NCBI RefSeq assembly: GCF_030463535.1 | Contig: NC_132878.1 | Location: forward strand, 91,901,007 to 91,965,006 | From: Salminus brasiliensis | Taxonomy: Eukaryota; Chordata; Actinopteri; Characiformes; Bryconidae | DNA length: 64,000 nucleotides | Direction: 5' to 3' | Shown here: positions 22,809-34,265 of the stretch, in pieces | How the letters are laid out: each line of letters begins with the position of its first letter | How positions within the stretch are numbered: the stretch's first letter is position 1 | Position numbers and translations under genes: made by a program | The notes under the pieces: generated by a model | The model's input: only the letters and a program-made list of their open reading frames with translations | Told to the model about the DNA's origin: nothing | Databases searched by the model: none

Positions 22809-22900
22809 AACCTCACACTCGGTGAACTTTCAGGCGCTACTGCGAATACGAGCAGGACTTTTAACCGAGTAAATAAGGCGAGGCTTCAAATTAAAAGTCC
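22809..22900 (-). promoter_or_regulatory. mios: Probable mios non-coding first exon and promoter
   Basis: Minus-strand reading shows an acceptor (CCTTTGCAG|TGAACAG) 15 nt upstream of the ATG pair, so the leader is spliced. The best donor upstream is GAGGTT|GTAAGT at 22808/22809, giving a 5' exon ending there and an intron of about 680 bp. Sequence above it is relatively CpG-containing (aggcgctactgcgaatacga). The transcription start is not determined. This is inferred from splice signals only. Confidence 0.45.
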
Positions 22901-23137
22901 CTCCGCCCTTTTTTTTTGTCGATAAAGACAATAATGACAATGTAATAAATAATAATAATAAATAATAATAGTAATTAAATAATAATTAACAATTGCATGT
23001 AGTCTTTACATTCCCTCTTAATGCTTTTGCAATAGCAAATAAATAAACATTTAATTTAGACATTTAAAAATAATATTCAATACTTAAAGAGACAAAAGAC
23101 TACAATCTTCATATTTAATAACTACATTTAACACATT

Positions 23138-23275
23138 TAGGTGGTGAACACACACACACACACTCAAAAAAGAGACATGACCGGAGTGGTGGGCAGCCTT
23201 CACTGTTGAGGGGTTAAGGGCCTTGTTCAAGTGGCAGCTTAGCAAACTCGGGTATCGAACCCACAAACTTTTCAA
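23138..23275 (-). mobile_element. SINE fragment, reverse orientation
   Basis: Read on the minus strand it contains 'gtttgtgggttcgatacccg', then the pieces around 'caaggcccttaacccctc' and a (GT)n tail, matching the SINE at 18239. The head upstream of the B box is missing. Confidence 0.65.
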
Positions 23276-23329
23276 ATCAAATGGCTTTCATTATTTATCA
23301 TTTATTATGCTTTTAATATTTATTTATCC

Positions 23330-23580
23330 TTTCATCCATTCTTCTGATCTGCTTCTTCCTAAAATAGGGAATCGCAGAGGGCCCAGAGCCTTTATGGAAT
23401 GACTGGGCGTAAGGCAGGACTACCCCTTGGACAGGACACCGGTCCATCACAGGGTATAACACACACATACACACACACACACTTAAGTACCCATACAGAC
23501 AGGGGGAGTACACACCAAACTCCAAGAATCAAATCCACATCCCCCTGCCCCCGGAGCTGTGCTACCATGCTATCCTTTGT
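23330..23580. mobile_element. Common teleost interspersed repeat
   Basis: It carries the block 'ggacaggacaccggtccatc', then 'acagggtataacacacacat', a CA tract and 'ccggagctgtgctaccatgc'. This order is familiar from a widespread fish repeat whose class I cannot assign from this fragment. Confidence 0.5.
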
Positions 23581-24159
23581 ATATGTAAATAAATGCTCAT
23601 TATTAAAAGTAAGTTAAACAAAGAGGAAAATGACAAAAAAAATAGGGACAATATAAAATATGAACCCCTTTATAACGTACATATCGCCATCTGGAGGCTG
23701 CATGGTGGAAGCTCATCTCTGCTCACTGCCATGCTGGCTGTCATATGGAGTAAGTCGGCCCAAGATAAAGCTCACCACTGAGATTTGAGCAGTTCCTGGA
23801 ACACAGCTCAGAAGAGACACCGTGTGTTTTATGAGTGTCAGTGGGCGTCGACTGAATAGTAAACAGTCAGGGAAGCACACAGCTTCTGGGCCTGCCTCAA
23901 TATCACCCAAACCGTCTCTCAGCAGTCATCATAACGTCGGCACAACAACAGCAAACAGTTTCTTCTTCTACACCTCAGCCCCCCCATCACTGGCATTACA
24001 CACATCAGCCTCCGTAAGAGTCCAGGCAGAACACCCAGTTTTTTATGTGTGATCCATATTTTCCATACTTTGACGGTCCCTTCAGAGCGGCCTCCCCTCT
24101 CCCTGCTCTTTTTGCTCAGTCTCTCTCTATTTCTTCACGTCTTCATGATATTGATGATA

Positions 24160-24395
24160 TCTGGGATCAGCAAGCTTGAGCAAGGCCCTTAACCCTGTGT
24201 GCCCGCCGGGTGCTGCAGCCATGGTTGCCCACTGCTCTGAGAACTCGCTTTACACTGTGTGTGTGTGTTTGATTTCTAGTGAGTGTGTGTGTGTGTGTGT
24301 GTTCACTGCACAGATGGCCTAAAGCCAGAGGCCACATTCCACCTATGTCCAACACAAATGGTAAATATGGGTGTCCTGTCTTGTCTTTTCTGATC
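24160..24395 (+). mobile_element. 5'-truncated SINE with (GT)n
   Basis: It begins with 'gagcaaggcccttaaccctg', passes through two GT tracts (24257-24302) and ends with 'ccaacacaaatggtaaatat' then 'gggtgtcctgtctt', the same tail as the copy at 56350-56580. The tRNA-like head is absent. Confidence 0.65.
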
Positions 24396-24443
24396 AAGGC
24401 AGAGTATGCTCACTCTCTTGCTACCACAACAGGACGCTCACTC

Positions 24444-24447
<4 letters not shown>

Positions 24448-24486
<39 letters not shown>
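24448..24486. repeat. (CT)n microsatellite
   Basis: Nearly perfect CT dinucleotide run of about 39 bp. Confidence 0.95.
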
Positions 24487-24487
<1 letters not shown>

Positions 24488-25331
24488 ATGGAAGCAGTTT
24501 CTGGGAACTGAAACCTGCAGATTCTGAAAAGCAGAACATGCCAAATGTCCATTAAGTCAAATTTCCCATAAACCATCCAGATGCTGGTACAGTTGGTCAC
24601 GGAAATGCAACACACAGCTGCACCAGAACATCCAATACAGAGGAAAGGGCTAGTAGTTAGCACAGAGACAACACATACACGGGTCTTGGGCAACCCATGG
24701 TGGCCTTTATTTACACACACTCGTTCCCAAACACCAAATACATATGACTATAGCCGACGTTTGGGCTCTACAGGAAACTATTAGGCTGATCGCACTTAGG
24801 TCAGAATCCCTTGGGCCTTCAGCCCTGTGTTCTCACCCCTGTGTCTCTCTCAGTCTCTGGCCTCCCCCTGCGTGGGCTAACTAAGCCTATCCAAGCACCA
24901 CCAGGAGCACGTTGCTCTAACCGGCTTCAGGTGTGTGGTGTTAGGGCAGGGCCCCGGACTACTATAGGGGCTGGACCACGGATCTCCCACCTCTTTAGCG
25001 CTTTGATTAATCGCTTTGATTAAGCTTATTGGGTGACTGAGCTATTTTAGGTCTGTTAAAATCTGAGTTTACCATATTGATACTGATTTCTGTACTTTAT
25101 TTATATAGTGTCACATGTGGACGGAGGAGGTGGACGGATAGACACAGGTCGACACACAACAGACAAGAAACTCTGAAACAAAGGGACTATATCTACACAT
25201 AGGGAATACCTAACAGGAGTTAACCACAGGGCAGGGCTACAATGGAGAACGCCTGGGAGGACTAATGAGTAGGCGGGGCAATGGCGGAGACAGGAACATA
25301 AACAAAACAGAACGGGTAAATGGTTGGTGAA

Positions 25332-25379
25332 TGAGAGAGAGAGAGAGAGAGAGAGTGAGTGAGAGAGAGAGAGAGAGAG
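25332..25379. repeat. (GA)n microsatellite
   Basis: GA dinucleotide run of about 48 bp, interrupted once by 'gtgagtga'. Confidence 0.95.
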
Positions 25380-25389
25380 TAGTGTGCAT

Positions 25390-25735
25390 GGAACAGAAAA
25401 ACAATCAGTTCAGTCTCTGGAGTTGAGAAGTCTGATGGCTTGGGGGAAGAAGCTGTTGCAGAGTCTGGTCGTGTTGGACCTAATGCTGTGGTACCTTCTT
25501 CCTGATGGCAGGAGGGAGAACAGTCTGTGTGAAGGGTGGGTGGAGTCATCCACAATGCTGGTTGCTTTGCGGATGCAGCGGGCAGTGTAAATGTCCATGA
25601 CGGAGGGGAGAGAGACTCCGATGATCCTCTTAGCTAATACATTGGAGGGTCTTGCATTCAGAGACTGTGCAGGTCCCAAACCAGGCAGTGATGCAGCTGC
25701 TCAGGATGCTCTCTATAGCAGAGGGTGAGGATGGG
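25390..25735. mobile_element. LINE-associated repeat fragment
   Basis: 'gatggcttgggggaagaagc', 'ttcctgatggcaggaggg' and 'gatgcagcgggcagtgtaaa' belong to a fragment that recurs throughout fish genomes as part of a LINE-type retroelement. Clade and orientation are not certain. No long open frame remains. Confidence 0.45.
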
Positions 25736-26054
25736 TGGAGGGAGACGGGCCTTTCTGTTTCTCCACTTTTACTTTCCTGCATATTTTGGATGAGTTTAAT
25801 ACCTTTACTCCGTTACATTTATGTTTACGTGCTGCATCGTGACTCGCTACAATTATAAAAATACTACAAATCATTTCAAACCCACATTATCACCTCCAGA
25901 GCGCTAGATGGCGCTGTCACCGGGTTTGATGAAGCCGCCTCTACATTGAGCAGAACAGGCGATCGAGCCGTGAGCGAGCATGCTGCCGTTCTTCCTCTCA
26001 CCCCGCTGCTGCAGTGAGGACACTACCGCTAGAGCTCTGTTAGTTTATCTCCAG

Positions 26055-26115
26055 ATGGAAGAAGAAGAAGAACCACCAGAAGAACCTCCTCCATCTTCAC
26101 CTCCTGCAAATACTC
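26055..26115 (+). other. Orphan exon-like segment, Glu/Pro-rich
   Basis: An ATG opens MEEEEEPPEEPPPSSPPANT and is followed at 26116 by a good donor (ctc|gtatgtg). Upstream (25895-26050) is CpG-containing DNA that looks like a leader. No partner exon was recognised downstream on the plus strand before col28a1. It may be the first exon of a multi-copy fish gene carried by a duplication, part of a repeat, or chance. Confidence 0.2.
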
Positions 26116-26689
26116 GTATGTGCAGAATGGCCTGAGCTCTTTCAGCTGTAGTTGAGTTTACAGAGAGTGAAGCTCAGGGTTTGAGCTGCTCTCCTTACTG
26201 GTTTTACAGATGAAACTCTTGTATGTGGCGGGTTGAGTCAGGTCTGCTCAGCTCTCTCTCTTTTGGGCGAGTTTGTTTAGAGAGTGAACTGAAGACTCGT
26301 GTTCATGAACTCTGTCTCCTACAGTCCTGTCCTTCTACTACAGCCAGAGGAACTGAGACAGGCCTTAAGTCTGAGCATCTGAACTAATAGAAACTCTGAT
26401 ACTCAGACTTCTGACTGCTCTCTGTAAGAACTACAGAACACAGTACTGTACTTTTACTTTCAGTACTTAACCAGTACATTTTAGAATACACTACTTGCAA
26501 ATACTTAAGTACTAAAATGTTGAATACTTTAGTAATTCTACTTAAGTCTTCCACTTCTACTTCAACTAAGATAGTGATGCAATGAGCATCACGACCCGCC
26601 TTGCACAGGGTGTAAGATAGGAGGTTAAGACAGGCGAGGAAAGGTCAAAAAGGGGCAGAGTGTGGTATATGTTATATATGGTTTTATCT

Positions 26690-26850
26690 TTGGAAAGGTT
26701 CTATGTGGAACCATCTACATAAGGTGCCCCCCATACAAATAATCTTTTAACCCGTAAATGAACCCTGAAAGCATTCAAATGTTCATGGTTCTTCATAGAG
26801 CCATTGTCTTCACTAAAGAACCATTTTTAGTCGATCCCTTTCTTAAAGTG
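26690..26850. mobile_element. Short 'aaggttct...ggaacc' palindromic element
   Basis: 'aaaggttctatgtggaacca' on the left and 'actaaagaaccatttttag' on the right are the familiar ends of a short non-coding teleost element that can fold on itself. It is diverged. A possible relative lies near 44230-44660 in col28a1 intron 11. Confidence 0.4.
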
Positions 26851-27494
26851 TAGAAAAGTAAATGAGTCCAGAAACGAACTCCAGGGGTTTGTGATCTTAG
26901 ATGTCAGGAAGGAACAAGGGCTGCAAATAGTCATTTCTGAATGGAAGAGTAGCACTCCACCTCAATGCATGGCTCCCAAAACCTCAACTGTTGAAGCGCA
27001 AAACATCCCTTGAACCAAGGGGAGAATTGCTCACAAGAAGTGGAATGTCCAAAGGGGAGGGCCGTCCAGCGAATGCAATGTGAGCAGGGGCAGGACCAAT
27101 CAGTGTGAGCAGAAAACTGGGAGGATTCTCAGAGTGGAGCTCTCCAGACCTCCATGTCCACTCAGTGGGCAGTTCGGCAACACAGGGGCTTAAGATGTAC
27201 TGCCATAGCAAGTTACTTGAGGGTCAAAGATGAATGGAAGAGGTCCTAGAATTGGGTCAGTGATTGAATAGCCTAATTTTGAAAAACCCACCCTAAAACA
27301 AGTCCTTGCAGCAGGGACACTACGAAGCAACCAGAGTGGAACATCTTCACACAACAGGCCAAGAAAAACTGGCACTCACCCATATACTCCCAAAACCTCT
27401 CCAGCACTTCAGGCCATCTGAAGGATGCACATTGTAAGAGGTAAGGTCTTCTGTGACTGCCCGACAGGCACTAACATGGCATATCCATGTTCTA

Positions 27495-28145
27495 AAAAAA
27501 AAAACAGCAAGGCAAGACTGCAGTGTCAAGGTAAGACAGGGCCAAGGAAAGACAAAAACAAGAGCCAGACCAAGCCGAGGCAAGGCAAGGCTCAAACCAA
27601 AGCAAGGCCCAAACCAAGGCTAAGGCATTGCAAGCTAAGGCAAGGCAAGGCAACGCCCAAACCAAAGCTAAGGCATTGCAAGCTAAGGCACTAACATGGC
27701 ATATCCATGTTCTAAAAAAACATAAGCAAGGCAAGACAGTGCAATATCAAGGAAAGACAAAAACAAGAGCCAGACCAAGCTGAGGCAAGGCAAGGCCCAA
27801 ACCAAGGCTAAGGCATTGAAAGCTAAGCCAAGCCAGGCAAAAGCAAGGCAGCAAAGCCCAAACCAAGGCAAGGCCAAAACCAAGGCAAGGCATTGCAAGC
27901 TAAGGCAAGGAAAGGTCTAGACCAAGGCTAAGGCATTGCAAGCCAAGCCAAGCGAGGCAAAGGCAAGGCCCAAACCAAGGCCCAAACCAAGGCTAATGCA
28001 TTACAAGCTAAGACAAGACAAGACAAGGCAAGGCAAGGCCTGGACCAAGGCTAAGGCACTGCAAGCTAAGCTATGCAGGGCAGGGACAACCCAGCCAAGG
28101 CCAAGGCAAGGCCACGTCCAAGGCAAGCAAAGGCCAAGGTGTCCC
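27495..28145. repeat. AAGGC-type minisatellite
   Basis: Irregular tandem repeats built from aaggc, aaggccc and the longer unit 'ctaaggcattgcaagctaag'. The plus strand is rich in A, G and C with little T. A fragment at about 27476-27535 ('aacatggcatatccatgttc') is repeated at 27692-27745. The ORFs crossing it are repeat artefacts. It ends about 620 bp before the col28a1 start codon. Confidence 0.85.
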
Positions 28146-28763
28146 TTTACCTAATTTGTTTTGTGGTTAGGATGAACTTCTTCCCAATTGCAGCACAGCA
28201 GGGAGGGGCTTGGCTGAATGCAGGCGGGAAGAAACTTCACAGCTTGAATGAAGCTGCAGTGTGGGAGTGTGCTGGACTCCAAAGCAGCGAGGTGGAGGAT
28301 GAGTAATAATCAGTGCGAGCATGTGGCAGGATCATTAACGGGGAAGTTTACATGTGTTTGCTTGATCTGAAGGGTAAGAGCCAAAACTATTGATTCGCTA
28401 CATCCTATGATATTTATCTTTATTGTATTGATCTTACATTAGTTGTATCCTACTGTATTATAGTATATGCTTTATATGCTGTTATAGCAGCATTTTCTGA
28501 AAGTATTATTTATTTGATTATGTGACTCAATGAATTCGTCCTTAAATTTGAGTTCATACTCCCATGTTTGGGCTTTGGTTACTTTGGGTGTACTGTAATT
28601 TTTCTTAGTTCGTACCATGGTCATTTTTAGTTTGACCACTGCAGTAAAGCCTGCAAATGAACATATACTCCAACTGTGATGTGTTTCAGATGTATGCGGA
28701 CAGTGACTTGTGGTCAGTGTTCGCCCACCCTTAATCTTCCTCAGTCCAGACATTAAGGCAAAC

Positions 28764-28878
28764 ATGTCCAGAGTGGCGCTCCTGTGCTTGGCACTGTTAA
28801 TCCTTTCACACACAGCCGGGGGCCAGAGGAGAAGGGTCGAAAACAAGCCGAATAACCTGACCACGAAAGATGGGAAGG
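28764..28878 (+). CDS. col28a1: col28a1 exon 1, signal peptide
   Basis: ATG at 28764 starts [20 protein letters not shown], a short charged N-region followed by a leucine-rich hydrophobic core, so a cleavable signal peptide. Then come QRRR and an NLT N-glycosylation sequon. The donor is AAGG|GTAAAT and the exon ends in phase 1, which fits the acceptor of exon 2. A minus-strand ORF over this region (28472-28864) is a shadow. An acceptor-like TTTCAG about 75 bp upstream hints at an additional 5' UTR exon. Confidence 0.85.
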
Positions 28879-31800
28879 GTAAATGAGTTCACGTTTTCCG
28901 CAATACCTGGATTTATAGGTGCTTTCTTAAGTGAGCTGTTTGTGAACCTACTCTGGTGGGTCTGGTAATCATATCACATCCCACGCATGTTCTTCCTCTT
29001 TGGGACTTTTTTGTTTTGGACAAATGTTTTCATCGCTGTTTTGCTCAAGCTGAGAAACCAGAATGCTGCATAAATATTCAGTGTGTCCTAAAGTTTGGGG
29101 ACACCCCATTTTTTATCAGTGAACCCAGCCACCTTAAGGAGCACTTTTGGATAATCTCTGTAAAAAGAAAAAAACACATTGACCAATAGAACTTGATTCT
29201 CTAATAAGGTTGACCATGCCCCATGCCAATAAGTGTTGCCTATAGGGCTATAAAACCTCCACCCCAGCAGTGGAACCACCATCTCTGAAGCATCGGCGCT
29301 TCACCCTATACCTGTAATTGCTATAAATGATCTCTGTTCTGATTGGCTGCCCTGTATAACACCCCTGTATTGCAGTCTGAGCTGAAACACTCCTTATAAC
29401 TTCAGCATGAATGGGCGGAGCTAAATTGGTGTAAGCTCAATGGGTGGATGTACTATGAATGTGTTGGTTCTTGTCTCCAGCATATGTGCTCTTTAACGAT
29501 TTGTCCTCTCTTCAACTGTAGTGCTGGTGTGTCCGCTAGAGATCGCCTTCATCCTGGACAGTTCCGAGAGCGCCATGGCTGTCCGCTTTGGTAAAGAGAA
29601 GGACTTTGTGCGCTCCTTCAGCCGGCAGGTCATGCAGATGCAGGTGTCCGGCTGGCACCTGCAGACACGGCTGGCCGCCATGCAGTACAGCAGCTCCGTG
29701 TCCATCATTCAGAGCTTCAGAGACTGGCAGGACCTGCCCACCTTCCTGGCACAAATCGATGCCGTGGACTACATCGGCCAGGGCACGTACTCGTCCTACG
29801 CCATCGGGAACGCTACAGAACTCTTCGTCCGAGAGACCAAAGAGGAAAACGTGAGGGTGGCCGTCCTAATGACGGATGGCGCGGACCACCCCCGGAGCCC
29901 CGACATCATAGCGGCTGCCGCTGAAGCCAAGAGCCACAACATCAAACTCTTCACTATCGGCCTGTCCGACATGGCCTGGGGCAGCCACAGCAGTGCCAGG
30001 ATGAGGGCGGTGGCCAGTGCCCCGGCACATCAGTTCGTCCATGGCCTCAACGACCCAGACCTGGAGGAGCGACTCCTGCAGGAACTTGTAAGTAACTGCA
30101 ATGACTGCCAGCTTGGAAGTAAAGGTCCTGACCGGTATTTGAGTCCAGCCATATGGGAAGGATAATTAGCACAGCAGTATGTTAGTTTCAAGATTTCTGG
30201 ACATCTACAACACAAATTTAGCCATTTTATTTACTATGCAATACAACCAATGAACCTATACATGTCTTTGTATGTCTGTTATGATATAATTTTATAAATA
30301 ATATTAATGGAGGTCAAATAAATAAAAATAATACATTTTCTTTGGGGACTATTTATCCTTATTACACCCTGTATGTACATCTGTGCCATGAAGGAATAAA
30401 ATAAATTGCATTTTAGACCACAACATATCATAAAACTATCAGTAAACCATAGGTTACGTATAAGGCAATGTATTCATAACTTCATAACTGTGGGATTTAG
30501 CTTTTATTGCCGTTTACCTCTTTAGACTCTCTCTCTCCATTCACCACTATAACCAGCTTGGTCTTGCTGGTCATGCTGGTTGTCTAGTTTGGTCAAGTTA
30601 ATCATGCTAGCAGACCAGCAGACCCTATACTGATCAAGAGTTAAGATAGTCAAACAGCTTAACTAGCTTGACCAGCTTGAGTTGGTCATCCACACGAAAA
30701 ACATACCCCATACTGGTAAGCTAGTCGTTTATTCAGCTCTTGGCCAGTGTATGTTGCATTTGGTTTTAGGTCATGCTGGTCATGCTAATCAACCGGCTTG
30801 GTCTCGTTGGTCATGCTGGTCGATCACTTGGTCCTGCTGGTCATACTGGTTGTCTAGCTTGTCTTGCTAGGTTAATTATGCTAGCAAACCAGCAGACCCT
30901 ATACTGGTCAAGAGTTAAGATAGTCAACCAGCTTAACTAGCTTGACCAGCTTGAGCTGGTTATCCAGATGAAAACATACCCTTGTTAACCAGCTCTTGAC
31001 CAGTGTATGTTGCATTCTTTTAGTCTTGCTGGTCATGCTGGTTGTCTAGCTTGGTCAGGTTAATCATGCTTGCAGACCAGCATACCCTATACTGGTCAAG
31101 AGTTAAAATAGTCAACCAGCTTAACTAGCTTGACCAGCTTGAGCTTGTCATCCACACAAAAAAACGGTTAATTTGATTGTGGTCACGCTGGTCATGCTAG
31201 TTAACCGGCTTGGTCTTGCTGGTCATGCTGGTCGACCAGTTGTTCTTGCTGGTCATGCTGGTTGTCTTGGTCAGGTTGATCATGCTTGCAGCTTAACCTA
31301 CTTGACCAAATCATGCTGGCAAGCTAGCTGGTTAATCAGCTCTTGACCAGTGTATGTTGCATTTGATTGTAGTCATGCCGGTCATGCCGGCTTACCTTAG
31401 CTGGTCAGAGCTAAGCTGGTTAACAAGCTTGACTAGCTTGAGCTGGCCATGCTGTATTTTTCAGCAGGCTTTTCACACCAAAGCACTCTGAATGACTATG
31501 TTCACATATTAATTATTAATTTAACATAACCTTTCAACAATGTTCAACAACAGGTTCCCTTTTAATTAGTAAAAAAGTCATTGCAAGAAACTTACTTGAC
31601 TGCTATGAACTCCAGAGTTAACACTGAGAGAGTAGGAGTTTCCATGTAAACACAAAGCCTGCTGGATGTTAAAGGTCAAGTTTGGCCTTCTCTCCCACAA
31701 TAACATGAATTGTGCTGTATTCTGGGAGCCCTGTAAAAGATTCCTACTGGAAGAACCTCGCCTGAGGGGCTTAAATTCCTAAAATAAGTGGACAGTGAGC

Positions 31801-34227
31801 TGCATGCGAGTGTACAGTAGGGTTCAACAATCTGAACCTACTGCCAAGGACTGATTCCTCATACAGCAGAATACAATACAACAGAAAAGCAACTGTTTTT
31901 GGTCAAATCATATATATTTCATCACTGATTCTGTACAAATTACTTTTTTTATCATTTGGTCAGACTGTCTCAATAGCATATGTGTCTCACGTTTCTCTTA
32001 ATTGGTACTAACTGAGTCAGTATCAGCTGTTGGAAGAGTTGGGAGTGTACTGCAGACATCCCACCCTGCAAACAGCCATTTCAGGGACTAATGCTGCGTT
32101 CCATTCCAACTGGGACGTCTGATTTTCCGAGTTATAAGTAGGAAATTTCAACTGGAACGCCGCCACAAGTCAGATTTCCTACTTAGAAAGTCGGGAGGGC
32201 CTCACCAACCCCAAGTTCAAAATCCAAGATGGCCACACTGCAGACCAGCAGTAGTAAAAGCAGCAGTGTTATCCAGTATATTAGCACTTCTATCATTAAA
32301 TCAGTCCTACACACTCAGTACTGTTTAACCTCTATCTGTGGACGTGTTTCCATGGTGTTTGGATGCGCAAAATACTGTATAATCCCGCTGTAATCAATGG
32401 ATATCGCTAACAATGCTAACTGAGATAGAAAAATTACACAAGAAAATTAATTACACAAAATGACATAATTACACAAGTGTGATTTTAGCATCATTCCCAG
32501 CTCAGGCATCTGACTTAATAAATAAATGGAATCCAGCATAAGTCCCGCCCACAGAGAAGGCTGATTCATAGCACAAAGAGAAACCAATCAGGATGGTCTC
32601 TGTGTCACTCTCTAGCTACATCTCTCTCTCTCTCTCTCTGTCTCTCTCTATGCCGTTCTCTCTCTGTTTCTCACTCATTGCTTGCTTTCAACACTAAATC
32701 AGTTTCTGGGATATTTTTACATAATTTGCAGCCGTCAGGGAGCTGCTCCCTGATCTTCCAGGAGAGGTGGGATGTCTCCAACGGTGAAGACTGTGTTAGC
32801 AGTCAAATAAAAAAAATGACACAGTAAATCATGTAAGAAGTGAAGTAAATAGTGTGTGAATAGTGGTTGGTGTGGCACAACAGATAACACCTCTACCTGC
32901 CTGTGAGCTACCACACCACATGGGAGACTGGGGTTCGATTACTGGCCTGGGTGCTGTGCTGCACCTATAAGAGTCCTTGGGCAAGACTCCCAACACTACA
33001 TTGGCCCTCCTCTGTAATACAAACCTTGTAAGTCGCTCTGGAGAAGACAGTCTAAATGCCATAAATGTAAATGTGAACAGGACCATGAGAAATTACTCAG
33101 TTTAATAAGATATTTGGATTACATAAAACAACTTTCTAACCTTAATGTCTTTCATCTGTTTTATTCAGGAAACAGTGGCCAATAATGAAGTAAGTGTGTA
33201 CTTGCATATGTTTCCATGCAATTTTAGAAAAGTCATTGAATTTTGCATCAATTACAATGGTGTCATATGTCCTATTTCAGTGTCCGCGACTCCAAGTGTG
33301 TTTGTGTGAGAAAGGAGACAGAGGACCTCCGGGAAGCCCTGTGAGTAAAAAAATGGACGTCATTAAAATTAAATTTTCGATGAAGGAAGCCACTCTTGAC
33401 GAAACGTTCTCTGTGTTCTGTGCAGGGTAAAAAAGGAGAACCAGGTTACGAAGGACTCCCCGGTCCGAAAGGTGCAAGGGTGAGCTAGAAAACCATTACC
33501 AAAACATTATAATTATTTCTATAAATATATTTTAGAAGATGGATTAATCGTACATTACTTCATTCTTTGAGTTTCAAATGGACAAAAGTAATGGGACGCC
33601 TGTTCATTCAGTGTTTCTTCTGAAATCAAGGGGATTAATAAGAGTTCATCCTGCTTTTGTTGGAGTAACTGTCTCTACTGTATAGAGAAGAATGCTTTCT
33701 ACTAGATTTTGGAGGAGCATTGTTGTGAGGGTTTGATTGCATTTAGAGACAAAAGCGTTGAGGTGAGGTCAGGATGTTGGATGCTTACTGCCCACCTCAA
33801 CTCCCCAGCTCTTCCAAAAGTACTGGATGAAGCTCCATCCAGCATTCCAGAGAGCACAGTTCCACTGCTCCACAGCTTAATGCTGGGGGGCTTTATACCC
33901 CACGCCTGGCATATGGCAGCATGGTGCCAATAGGTTCATGTTGATCTGCTCCAGAGTGAGAGAACATTGGTGTGTAATATATATAAAACAGCTTGAATGA
34001 TAAGCATCAGTTTTATCATTGAACTGAAGCCTGTTCGCATCAGGAATTTCTATATATATGCATAGTATGTATTAGTATAGTATGTATTCTCATAATATTT
34101 TGATAATATTGTTAATAATATCAAACTATTATTGATATTATGATAATTATTAATATTATATTATTAATTTATATTATTATAAAGTTGTAATTATGTATTA
34201 TTAATATAGGCACTCTTTATAGTTGTA

Positions 34228-34265
<38 letters not shown>

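Larger units (their letters stand above)
22901..28763. other. Intergenic region between divergent mios and col28a1
   Basis: No solid gene is seen. In order it contains an AT-rich (TAA)n stretch (22920-23000), a reverse SINE fragment (23138-23275), a 'ggacaggacaccggtccatc'-type teleost repeat (23330-23580), a SINE fragment with (GT)n (24160-24395), (CT)n (24448-24486), (GA)n (25332-25379) and a LINE-like fragment (25390-25735). Then come an exon-like orphan near 26055, an 'aaggttctatgtggaacc'-type element (26690-26850), the AAGGC minisatellite (27495-28145), and AT-rich DNA before the col28a1 start. Confidence 0.65.

Noticed and set aside
27425..28154. Lys/Ala/Arg-rich open frames on plus and Leu/Ala-rich on minus
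   Set aside because: Products of the AAGGC minisatellite with no homology.
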